Assembly (NCBI GenBank): GCA_009936895.1
Contig: JAACDS010000123.1
Coordinates: 1-15,886, forward strand
DNA from: Pseudomonadota bacterium
GTDB lineage: Bacteria > Pseudomonadota > Gammaproteobacteria > Pseudomonadales > Azotimanducaceae
Direction of reading: 5' to 3'
DNA length: 15,886 bases
Both the position numbers and the translations under genes were made by a program. Below are positions 7,102 through 14,494 of the stretch, piece by piece. The notes under the pieces were generated by a model. The model did not search any database. It was not told the origin of the DNA and was given only the letters and a program-made list of their open reading frames with translations. The first letter of the stretch is position 1; each line of letters opens with the position of its first letter.

Positions 7102-7713
7102 ATGCAAACACCGGGCACAGATACAAACGCGCATGTGGCAGGCGTCGACGAAGTGGGTATTGGGCCCTTGGCCGGTCCTGTACTGGCGTGTGCGGTGATT
7201 TTAGATCCCGCCCAACCCATCGAAGGCCTTGGCGATTCCAAAAGTATCAGTGAGAAGCGCCGCCAGTCTCTGTCTGACGAGATCAATGAACGGGCCCTGT
7301 CTGTCAGCATTGGCCGTGCGAGCGTCGAGGAAATAGACGCCCTGAACGTCTTACAGGCCAGTCATCTGGCCATGCGACGAGCCGTTGAGGGCCTAAGCCT
7401 GCGACCGGATCATGTGCTGGTTGATGGCAACAAAGTGCCCGATGTTGGCGTGTCCGCCGAAGCCATTGTACAGGGCGATAAAACCGTGCCGGCGATATCC
7501 GCTGCCTCCATCGTTGCCAAAGTCACTCGGGATGCAGAGCTGGTAGCCATGGCCGAACGTTATCCCGAATACGGCTTTGAGTCGCACAAGGGGTATCCCA
7601 CGGCGAAGCATCGTCGCGCACTGCGTACCCTTGGACCCTGTCCCGAGCACCGCCGCAGTTACGCGCCCGTGCGTGCGGCGCTTGCGCAGCTGTCTGAGCG
7701 GGGCGGTGCGTGA
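7102..7713 (+). CDS. rnhB: RnhB ribonuclease HII
   Basis: RNase HII nicks DNA 5' of single embedded ribonucleotides and removes RNA from RNA/DNA hybrids. From ATG 7102 the product is 203 aa (E. coli 198), and the first catalytic pair falls at D16/E17, the same numbers as in E. coli. The other catalytic aspartates are in LVDGN (about residue 108) and VTRDAE (about residue 126), so the DEDD set is complete. SHKGYPT and the EHRRSYAPV end are typical. The junction-recognition motif GRG after DEV is GIG here (Ile20). A longer start at ATG 7060 gives 217 aa but has its AAGG only 2 bases away. The gene ends in a GTGA overlap with dnaE; the lpxB-rnhB-dnaE order is standard. Confidence 0.94.
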   Translation: MQTPGTDTNAHVAGVDEVGIGPLAGPVLACAVILDPAQPIEGLGDSKSISEKRRQSLSDEINERALSVSIGRASVEEIDALNVLQASHLAMRRAVEGLSLRPDHVLVDGNKVPDVGVSAEAIVQGDKTVPAISAASIVAKVTRDAELVAMAERYPEYGFESHKGYPTAKHRRALRTLGPCPEHRRSYAPVRAALAQLSERGGA

Positions 7714-10700
7714 GCGAGGTGCAACAGATCCCAGAACAGGTGGGGTTGGCAGATAACCCTGCCGCTGAGATGCCCGAGCATGAGCCAAAGCACTTTGTGC
7801 ATCTTCATGCCCACAGTGAGTTCTCCCTTGCCGAAGGGCTGCTTAAAGTGAAAGGCGCGATATCCGAGGCGGTGTCGCGACAGATTCCGGCCATGGCACT
7901 GACGGATCGAAACAACCTGTTTGCTCTGGTGAAGTTTTACGAAAACAGTCTGTCCAAGGGGCTGAAGCCTATCTTGGGAGCTGAACTTTGGATTACGCCG
8001 GAAGAAGAGGGGCCTGCCGCGCGCATCGTGGCGTTGGCACAAGACACTCAGGGCTATAAGAATCTACTGTCACTCATCTCCAACAGCTATACCGATGCCG
8101 ACCGTCGAGGCGAGATCACCGAACAGCAGTTGTTCCGCCGTGAACAGGGATTGATCATTTTATCTGGTGGGGTCGGTGGGCATTTGTGGTACAGCGTATG
8201 TAACGGCGATGAGCAAACGGCGCTGGCAACCCTGCAGCGGTGGCGAGCCGTTTTTTCCGATCGCTATTATTTGGAGCTGACCCGTACGGACCGACCCAAC
8301 GAAGAGTTGTTTATTGGCTGGGCTGTGCAGGTGGCACAGCAGTTGGACCTCGGTGTGGTGGCGACCAACGATGTCTGTTTTTTGAACGCCGAAGACTTTG
8401 AGGCCCACGAAACCCGGGTGTGTATTCACGAAGGTCGTGCGCTGGATGACTCCCGTCGGCCACGGCGGCACAGTCCGCAACAATACCTGCGCAGTGCCGA
8501 TGAAATGGCGGCTGTGTTTGCCGATATTCCGCAGGCCCTGAGCAACTCTCTGGAAATCGCCATGCGCTGCAACGTGCAGGTCTCCCTTGGCACCTACTAT
8601 TTGCCCGACTACCCGATTCCCGGAGGCAAAACGCCAGAGGAATATCTCAAAGATGTATCCATGGAGGGGCTGCATGAGCGCTTGTCGGCGACACGTGTCA
8701 ATGCCTTTGGCAATGAATTTGCGCCCTTTGAGGATTATCAGGCGCGCCTAGACTTCGAATTGAATGTCATCAATCAAATGGGCTTCGCGGGCTATTTTTT
8801 GATCGTCATGGAATTCATTGCCTGGGCAAAGGATAACGACATTCCTGTGGGCCCTGGACGCGGATCCGGTGGTGGGTCTTTAGTGGCATATGCCTTGGGC
8901 ATCACCGATTTGGATCCGATGGAATACGACCTGCTGTTTGAGCGTTTCTTGAATCCAGAGCGTGTGTCTATGCCGGACTTTGACGTGGACTTCTGCATGG
9001 AAGGGCGTGACCGGGTTATTGCTCACGTGAGTGAGCTGTACGGCGTCGAAGCGGTGAGTCAAATCATTACCTTCGGCACCATGGCGGCCAAGGCCGTGGT
9101 GCGAGATGTCGCCCGGGTGCAGGGCAAGCCCTATGGCCTGGCTGACAAGCTATCCAAGCTCATTCCCTTTGAAGTGGGTATGACCCTAAACAAAGCCATG
9201 GAAGACAGCGAGGATCTTCGCGCCTTCGTCAATGAAAATGACGAGGTGTCCGAGATCATGGATATGGCGTACAAGCTGGAAGGTATTGTGCGCAATGTCG
9301 GCCGTCACGCCGGCGGGGTGGTCATCGCACCGTCCTCGCTCACCGATTTTGTGCCGCTTTACACAGAAGAAGCCGGTTCCGGTCTGGTATCTCAATACGA
9401 CAAGGATGACGTCGAGCGAGCCGGTCTGGTTAAGTTCGACTTTCTCGGCCTAAAAACCCTGACCATCATTGATTGGGCGGTCAAAAGCATCAATGCCCAG
9501 CGTCAGGCTGATGAGCCGGTACTGCGCATCGAAGAACTGCCGCTGGGTGACAAGCCTACCTTTGAGTTGCTGCGCCGGGCCGAAACGACCGGAATTTTCC
9601 AGCTCGAAAGTCGCGGCATGAAGGACCTGATCCGCCGTTTGCTGCCGGACAGCATCAACGACATCATCGCGCTGGTGGCACTGTTCAGGCCTGGACCACT
9701 GCAGTCAGGGGCAGTCGACGACTACATCAACCGTAAACACGGCAAGGACCCCGTCAGCTTTCCTCATCCGACACTGCACACCGTGCTAGAGGGCACGTAT
9801 GGCGTCGTTCTGTATCAAGAGCAGGTAATGCAGATTGCCCAGGTGTTGGCTGGCTTCACCCTAGGCCAGGCAGACTTGCTCCGCCGCGCCATGGGCAAGA
9901 AGAAAGCCGAAGAAATGGCCAAGGTGCGTGAGCAATTCCTTCAGGGCACCGGGGAGCGTGACGTTTCCGAGGAATTAGCCAACGAAATTTTCGATCTGAT
10001 GGAAAAATTTGCGGGTTACGCGTTCAACAAGTCCCATTCGGCAACTTATGCGCTGCTGAGCTTCCAAACCGCCTGGTTAAAAACCCACTATCCAGCGGAA
10101 TTCATGGCCGCCAACCTGTCGGCGGATATGCAGAATATTGATCGGGTCGTGATACTGGTTGAGGAAGTGAGGCGTATGAAGCTGGCGCTGCTTCCACCTT
10201 CGGTGAACAAGAGCGACTTTCGTTTTTGTGCCCAAGAAGGCGCCGTGATTTACGGTCTTGGCGCGGTTCGCGGAGTCGGTGAGGGGCCGGTCGAAGCCAT
10301 CGTGCAGGCCAGAGAAGACGGGCCCTTTACAGATTTAGCCGACTTTTGCCAGCGCTTGGACAGCAAAAAAGTGAATAAGCGTGTGCTCGAGGCGCTGATT
10401 AATGCCGGTGCAATGGACGATTTTATCGCCCAAGACGAGGGCCTGAATCAGGGGCGAGCTCGACTCAATGCGCAAATGCCTCAGGCGATTCAAGGTGCTG
10501 AACAGGTTGCGCGTAACGCCGCAGTGGGTATTACCGACCTCTTTGGCGGTATTGCTGAACCCACCCTAGACAATTGTGTGACTCAAGCGCCTGTGTTGCC
10601 CATGACCTCCATGCAGCGATTGCATGGTGAAAAGGACACCCTAGGCCTCTTTCTCACCGGTCATCCCATTGACGGCTACGAATCCGAAATCCGCCAGTTT

Positions 10701-11261
10701 TGCCGGACTCCGATCAAGGATTTGCGTACGGGCAAGCAAAGTCAGTGGGTGGCTGGCATGGTGGTCAGCCAGCGTGTCATGAAGACGAAACGTGGCACGT
10801 CCATGGGGTTTCTCGTGCTAGATGACCGTACAGCGCGGCTTGAGGTGTCTCTTTTTAGCGAGGCCTTTGAACAGTACGGTAGCAAGGTTAGTAAGGACGA
10901 ACTGTTGGTGGTCGAAGGTGAAATTCAACACGACGAGTACAACGGGGGCATGGCCCTTAGAGCCTCTCGCATCTTAACCATTGACGAGGCGCGTCAACGT
11001 TTTAGCCGGGGGCTTGAGCTGGATTTTTCCCAGTGCGGATTGCCGGATGGATTCAATGCGCAACTGAAAAAACTGGTGCAGCCCTATCGGGCTGGAGCAA
11101 CGGGCGGAGTGGGCAGTTGTCCCATTGTGTTGCTGTATCCCCACGCTGGGGCGGTCGCGAGAATCGTGTTGGGTGACCCGTGGCGGGTACAGGCCAGTGA
11201 TGATTTGCTTCAATCCTTAGCTCAGACATTTGGCCAAGACTACGTGAAGCTAAGATACTAA
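7710..11261 (+). CDS. dnaE: DnaE DNA polymerase III alpha subunit
   Basis: This is the replicative C-family polymerase. The product is 1183 aa (E. coli 1160); about 20 residues of the excess form an N-terminal extension before HFVHLHAH. Domains in order: PHP (about 28-290), palm with PDFDVDF at 422-428 and the third catalytic aspartate D577 in VKFDFLG, thumb and fingers (GPGRGSG, FRPGPLQSG, NKSHSATYAL), helix-hairpin-helix region, OB fold (about 1010-1085) and a tau-binding C-terminus. The PHP motif HLHAH (31-35) is kept, but the usual TDHGN is TDRNN (R67), suggesting no metal-dependent proofreading by PHP. At the internal beta-clamp motif (E. coli QADMF) the sequence is ITDLF at 941-945. GTG 7710 shares GTGA with rnhB; ATG 7770 would match the E. 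coli length better but lacks a clear ribosome site. Confidence 0.97.
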   Translation: MSEVQQIPEQVGLADNPAAEMPEHEPKHFVHLHAHSEFSLAEGLLKVKGAISEAVSRQIPAMALTDRNNLFALVKFYENSLSKGLKPILGAELWITPEEEGPAARIVALAQDTQGYKNLLSLISNSYTDADRRGEITEQQLFRREQGLIILSGGVGGHLWYSVCNGDEQTALATLQRWRAVFSDRYYLELTRTDRPNEELFIGWAVQVAQQLDLGVVATNDVCFLNAEDFEAHETRVCIHEGRALDDSRRPRRHSPQQYLRSADEMAAVFADIPQALSNSLEIAMRCNVQVSLGTYYLPDYPIPGGKTPEEYLKDVSMEGLHERLSATRVNAFGNEFAPFEDYQARLDFELNVINQMGFAGYFLIVMEFIAWAKDNDIPVGPGRGSGGGSLVAYALGITDLDPMEYDLLFERFLNPERVSMPDFDVDFCMEGRDRVIAHVSELYGVEAVSQIITFGTMAAKAVVRDVARVQGKPYGLADKLSKLIPFEVGMTLNKAMEDSEDLRAFVNENDEVSEIMDMAYKLEGIVRNVGRHAGGVVIAPSSLTDFVPLYTEEAGSGLVSQYDKDDVERAGLVKFDFLGLKTLTIIDWAVKSINAQRQADEPVLRIEELPLGDKPTFELLRRAETTGIFQLESRGMKDLIRRLLPDSINDIIALVALFRPGPLQSGAVDDYINRKHGKDPVSFPHPTLHTVLEGTYGVVLYQEQVMQIAQVLAGFTLGQADLLRRAMGKKKAEEMAKVREQFLQGTGERDVSEELANEIFDLMEKFAGYAFNKSHSATYALLSFQTAWLKTHYPAEFMAANLSADMQNIDRVVILVEEVRRMKLALLPPSVNKSDFRFCAQEGAVIYGLGAVRGVGEGPVEAIVQAREDGPFTDLADFCQRLDSKKVNKRVLEALINAGAMDDFIAQDEGLNQGRARLNAQMPQAIQGAEQVARNAAVGITDLFGGIAEPTLDNCVTQAPVLPMTSMQRLHGEKDTLGLFLTGHPIDGYESEIRQFCRTPIKDLRTGKQSQWVAGMVVSQRVMKTKRGTSMGFLVLDDRTARLEVSLFSEAFEQYGSKVSKDELLVVEGEIQHDEYNGGMALRASRILTIDEARQRFSRGLELDFSQCGLPDGFNAQLKKLVQPYRAGATGGVGSCPIVLLYPHAGAVARIVLGDPWRVQASDDLLQSLAQTFGQDYVKLRY

Positions 11262-11293
11262 AACATTTATAAACAGAGACTTATAAAATGTTT
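11261..11293 (+). promoter_or_regulatory. Hairpin enclosing the tilS start codon
   Basis: AAACATTTATAA (11261-11272) and TTATAAAATGTTT (11281-11293) are inverted repeats pairing over 12 bp with one bulged A. The 8-base loop ACAGAGAC holds the only Shine-Dalgarno-like bases (AGAGA), and ATG 11288 is inside the 3' arm. The 5' arm begins at the last base of the dnaE stop codon. The stem is AT-rich. Inference: in a dnaE-tilS transcript it would hide the tilS AUG until ribosomes finishing dnaE open it. Confidence 0.45.
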
Positions 11294-12601
11294 GAAGAAT
11301 TAATCGAGGACATTGATCGAGCTGTTACTCAAGCCGAAACCGTTTTGGAAGCGCGCGGCATCGAGTTGTCTGGGCGAATACTGGTTGGGCTGAGTGGCGG
11401 TGCGGATTCCTCTGCGTTGTTGCACTGCGTCAGTCAACACCTCGGTCAGCGCTGTCGTATTCAGGCACTGCACGCCAATCATCAATTGCATCCAAGCGCC
11501 CAGGGCTGGGCAGACCACTGCCGCCAGCTGTGCCAAGATTTACGGGTAACGATCACTATTGAGTCCGTGCGTGTCGATACCAAAGGCAATTTGGAGGCCG
11601 CCGCGCGCCGAGCGCGGTATGATTTTTTCGCCCGTCATATGGAGCGCGGCGATGTGCTGATGCTCGCGCATCATGGTCAGGATCAGTTGGAAACCGTACT
11701 CATGAGACTGTTCCAGGGGCGCGGGGTGCTGCCGATGCGGCGCCATGGAAATCTCGGCTCCGGCGTTTTTGTCAGGCCCTTTGTGGCTCAGGACAAGAGT
11801 CGCTTGCTGGACTACCTCGTTGCGCACGGTGTTGCCTGGATCGATGATCCGAGCAATGGCGATACGACTTTCGATCGTAATTTTTTACGCAATCAAGTGC
11901 TGCCCCAGGCCTATCAACGTTGGCCAAGTTCGATGCGCAATGCTCAGCGCTCCATCGACGATCTATCCGCTCAACAGGCGCTGCTAGCGCACTACGCGAG
12001 CCAAGTTGCCGACGAAGTGGCCCTTGATCAAATTCCTCAAGGCAACGAGCTTGGCGTCGTCTGGCTGCGCACGTATCTGGCGCATCGAAAGCAATTTGAT
12101 GTTTCGGACGCCGCGCTGCTCGAGCTGCTGCGTCAGGGACGAGCGTCGGGTCGCGCCACCCTCAATTTTGGCTCGGCTTGCTTACAGATCTGGCAGGACA
12201 GCTTGTACTTTGAAGACCAGCAGGCGTTTGATGCAAAGCCGGTATCCGAGGTCTGCGCGGTTTTGCCGACGCGAGTGCTATGGTATGCCCATCAATTGGA
12301 TCTCGCGCCGGCCGCTGCCGATGACACTGACGCGATTGCCTATGTGGGTGATCTCAAGGTGACCTGTCGAGATCTGCTTGTCGCGCCGCCAGCCGGGGTC
12401 GCGGATCGACTGAAAAGACGGTTTCAACAGGCGGGCATCCCGCCTTGGCGGCGGGGCCAATACCCCCTGCTGTGGGATGACGTTGGCCTGCTTTGCATTC
12501 CTCAGATTTGGCGGCGCGCAAACACACATTTGTCAGGCGATGAGGGGCGTCAGTATTGCGCGGTTCAATGGGTTTCGAGGTCCGCGGAATTAATCCGCTA
12601 A
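11288..12601 (+). CDS. tilS: TilS tRNA(Ile)-lysidine synthetase
   Basis: TilS uses ATP to attach lysine to C34 of the CAU-anticodon tRNA-Ile, making it read AUA rather than AUG; it is normally essential. The product is 437 aa (E. coli 432). The PP-loop ATPase signature SGGADS is at residues 36-41, AHHGQDQLET at about 120-129 corresponds to the usual HHxxDQxET block, and WIDDPSNGDTTFDRNFLR is highly characteristic. The C-terminal tRNA-binding domain carries DRLKRRFQQAGIPPWRRG, the equivalent of the E. coli KLKK domain. The gene begins 26 bases after dnaE, where related genomes have accA. ATG 11288 is the natural start; its ribosome site is weak (AGAGA) and lies in a hairpin loop. Confidence 0.95.
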   Translation: MFEELIEDIDRAVTQAETVLEARGIELSGRILVGLSGGADSSALLHCVSQHLGQRCRIQALHANHQLHPSAQGWADHCRQLCQDLRVTITIESVRVDTKGNLEAAARRARYDFFARHMERGDVLMLAHHGQDQLETVLMRLFQGRGVLPMRRHGNLGSGVFVRPFVAQDKSRLLDYLVAHGVAWIDDPSNGDTTFDRNFLRNQVLPQAYQRWPSSMRNAQRSIDDLSAQQALLAHYASQVADEVALDQIPQGNELGVVWLRTYLAHRKQFDVSDAALLELLRQGRASGRATLNFGSACLQIWQDSLYFEDQQAFDAKPVSEVCAVLPTRVLWYAHQLDLAPAAADDTDAIAYVGDLKVTCRDLLVAPPAGVADRLKRRFQQAGIPPWRRGQYPLLWDDVGLLCIPQIWRRANTHLSGDEGRQYCAVQWVSRSAELIR

Positions 12602-12633
12602 AACCATCTCTATGTGCGCTAGGAAGATTGAGG

Positions 12634-12661
12634 TTGGCAGGGTGAACTGCTAGATTATCCT
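12634..12661 (+). promoter_or_regulatory. Possible sigma-70 promoter upstream of pyrG
   Basis: TTGGCA (12634-12639, five of six matches to TTGACA) and TATCCT (12656-12661, four of six to TATAAT) are separated by 16 bases in the 189-base tilS-pyrG spacer. Transcription would start near 12668, about 15 bases before the 18-bp palindrome and 120 bases before the pyrG start. This is the longest non-coding gap in the window and a logical place for a new transcription unit. The prediction is by eye only. Confidence 0.35.
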
Positions 12662-12682
12662 TCCATCTTGCCCAGCTTCTTC

Positions 12683-12700
12683 GCGCTCAAATTTGAGCGC
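12683..12700. repeat. 18-bp perfect palindrome in the pyrG upstream region
   Basis: GCGCTCAAATTTGAGCGC is perfectly self-complementary. It could be an operator for a dimeric regulator or, in RNA, a 6-bp GC-rich stem with loop AAAUUU. No U-run follows directly, so it does not look like an intrinsic terminator of tilS. The rest of the spacer has a T6 run at 12723-12728 and the direct repeat GCGGCTAAA at 12748-12756 and 12771-12779 (23-base period). Confidence 0.7.
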
Positions 12701-12758
12701 CTAAATGCGCCCAGTGGCAACATTTTTTGTGGTCACGCCAGCGGCAAGCGGCTAAACA

Positions 12759-12776
12759 AGCCTGCAGCATGCGGCT
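12759..12776 (+). promoter_or_regulatory. Small hairpin just before the pyrG ribosome site
   Basis: AGCC-T-GCA and TGCGGCT pair over 7 bp with a bulged T and a three-base GCA loop. The stem ends 6 bases before GGGG (12783-12786), the probable pyrG Shine-Dalgarno. It may influence initiation, but a stem this size can occur by chance. Confidence 0.25.
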
Positions 12777-12790
12777 AAAGATGGGGTTCA

Positions 12791-14428
12791 ATGACGCGAT
12801 ATATTTTTGTAACGGGTGGCGTTGTCTCTTCCCTCGGGAAAGGCATTCTTACTGCATCGCTGGCAGCCCAGCTCGAGTCCCGAAAGCTCAAGGTCAATGT
12901 CCTCAAAATGGATCCCTACATTAATGTGGATCCAGGCACCATGAGTCCGACCCAGCATGGCGAAGTATTTGTTACCGCCGATGGGGCGGAAACCGATTTG
13001 GACTTGGGTCATTACGAGCGTTTTTCTAACGCGCGCATGAGCCGCAACAACAATTTCACCACCGGTAGTGTCTACGCTGAAGTGCTGCGTCGTGAACGTA
13101 AGGGAGAGTACTTGGGCGGCACGGTTCAAGTCATTCCTCATGTGACCGACGAAATCAAACGACGTACCCGCTTGGTGGCAGACGACGTAGATGTCCTCAT
13201 CGTAGAAGTCGGCGGCACCGTGGGCGACATCGAGTCCCAGCCCTTTTTAGAGGCCATTCGTCAGCTGCGCATGGAAGTGGGGCGCACACGCTCGCTGTTT
13301 ATCCATCTAACCCTGGTTCCCTACCTGCGAAAAGCGGGAGAAATCAAAACCAAGCCCACCCAGCACTCGGTGAAGGAGTTGCGCTCCATTGGCTTGCAGC
13401 CGGATATTTTGGTGTGTCGCTCAGAGGCGCCGATTCCCGAGTCTCAGCGGAGCAAAATCGCACTGTTCACTAATGTTGAAGAGCGCGGCGTTGTGGGCAT
13501 GCGAGATATCGACACGATTTATCAGGGGCCGTTAGAGCTGCACGAGCAAGGGCTCGATGCCTACGTGGTGGAACAGCTGCAGCTGGAATGCCCGGAAGCC
13601 GATCTCAGTGACTGGCAGCGTGTGGTTGATGCCCAACTCGCTCCGAAGCAAGAGGTTAACATTGCCTTTGTGGGCAAGTATCTTGAATTGCTCGATGCGT
13701 ACAAGTCACTTATCGAAGCCATTACCCACGCGGGTATTCAGACCGAGACCAAGATCCACATTGATTACGTCGATGCGGAGGAGCTGGAGTCCAAGGGCAC
13801 CAGTATGCTCGACGGCGCTGCGGCCATTCTGGTGCCCGGCGGTTTCGGTGGCCGAGGCTTCGAAGGCAAGATTCTCGCCGCGGGTTATGCTCGAGAGAAC
13901 AAAGTGCCCTATCTCGGTATCTGTTACGGGCTGCATGCGGCGGTGATCGATTTCGCAAGGCACTGCGCCAAGCTCGATGGTGCCCACACCACTGAGGTGG
14001 ACGAGAATGCACCGCATCCGGTGATTGGCTTGATTACCGAATGGACGGACCAAAGCGGCCAGATAGAGCGCCGGACGCAAAGTGGCGATTTAGGCGGAAC
14101 CATGCGTCTGGGTGAACAAGCCTGCGTGCTCAATCAGGGTAGCTTGGCCGAGCGAGTCTATGGCAACGGGGTCGTGCATGAACGGCACCGACATCGCTAT
14201 GAAGTGAACAACAATTATGTCGAACAACTGATCGAAAGTGGTCTGGTGGTCGGTGGGCGTTCGGAAGACGGTGAACTGGTTGAAATGATTGAGCTGGAAG
14301 ACCACCCGTGGTTCTTGGCGTGTCAGTTCCATCCAGAATTCACCTCCTCACCTCGGCGCGGCCATCCCCTGTTCACTGGATTTATAGAGGCCGGTTTGGC
14401 CCATGCCGGTGTTGCGAAAAAACAATAA
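12791..14428 (+). CDS. pyrG: PyrG CTP synthase (glutamine-hydrolysing)
   Basis: PyrG converts UTP to CTP using ATP and ammonia from glutamine. At 545 aa it is the same length as the E. coli enzyme. The synthase domain (1-270) has the nucleotide-binding SSLGKG at 13-18, MDPYINVDPGTMSP, TDLDLGHYERF, VEVGGTVGDIES and the CTP-site block KTKPTQHSV. The glutaminase domain (about 290-545) has nucleophile Cys378 and the His514/Glu516 partners in QFHPEF; RHRHRYEVNN is normal. The nucleophile elbow is GICYGLH (376-382), not the family GICLGMQ, so the glutamine-binding Gln is His382. The start follows GGGG 4 bases upstream. CTP is needed downstream to activate Kdo, linking it to neighbouring kdsA; pyrG-kdsA-eno is the usual order. 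Confidence 0.97.
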   Translation: MTRYIFVTGGVVSSLGKGILTASLAAQLESRKLKVNVLKMDPYINVDPGTMSPTQHGEVFVTADGAETDLDLGHYERFSNARMSRNNNFTTGSVYAEVLRRERKGEYLGGTVQVIPHVTDEIKRRTRLVADDVDVLIVEVGGTVGDIESQPFLEAIRQLRMEVGRTRSLFIHLTLVPYLRKAGEIKTKPTQHSVKELRSIGLQPDILVCRSEAPIPESQRSKIALFTNVEERGVVGMRDIDTIYQGPLELHEQGLDAYVVEQLQLECPEADLSDWQRVVDAQLAPKQEVNIAFVGKYLELLDAYKSLIEAITHAGIQTETKIHIDYVDAEELESKGTSMLDGAAAILVPGGFGGRGFEGKILAAGYARENKVPYLGICYGLHAAVIDFARHCAKLDGAHTTEVDENAPHPVIGLITEWTDQSGQIERRTQSGDLGGTMRLGEQACVLNQGSLAERVYGNGVVHERHRHRYEVNNNYVEQLIESGLVVGGRSEDGELVEMIELEDHPWFLACQFHPEFTSSPRRGHPLFTGFIEAGLAHAGVAKKQ

Positions 14429-14494
14429 CAGCGGTTTGATGTGTTGAAATAAGCCCTGATCGAATGCCACTTAACCGGATAACAGAGTAGAAGC

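Noticed and set aside
12683..12728. Intrinsic terminator after tilS
   Set aside because: The palindrome can form a stem, but the T6 run is 22 bases downstream, too far for a rho-independent terminator.
12727..12924. 65-aa frame overlapping the pyrG start
   Set aside because: It begins in the spacer and runs out of frame through pyrG; composition and content do not resemble a protein.
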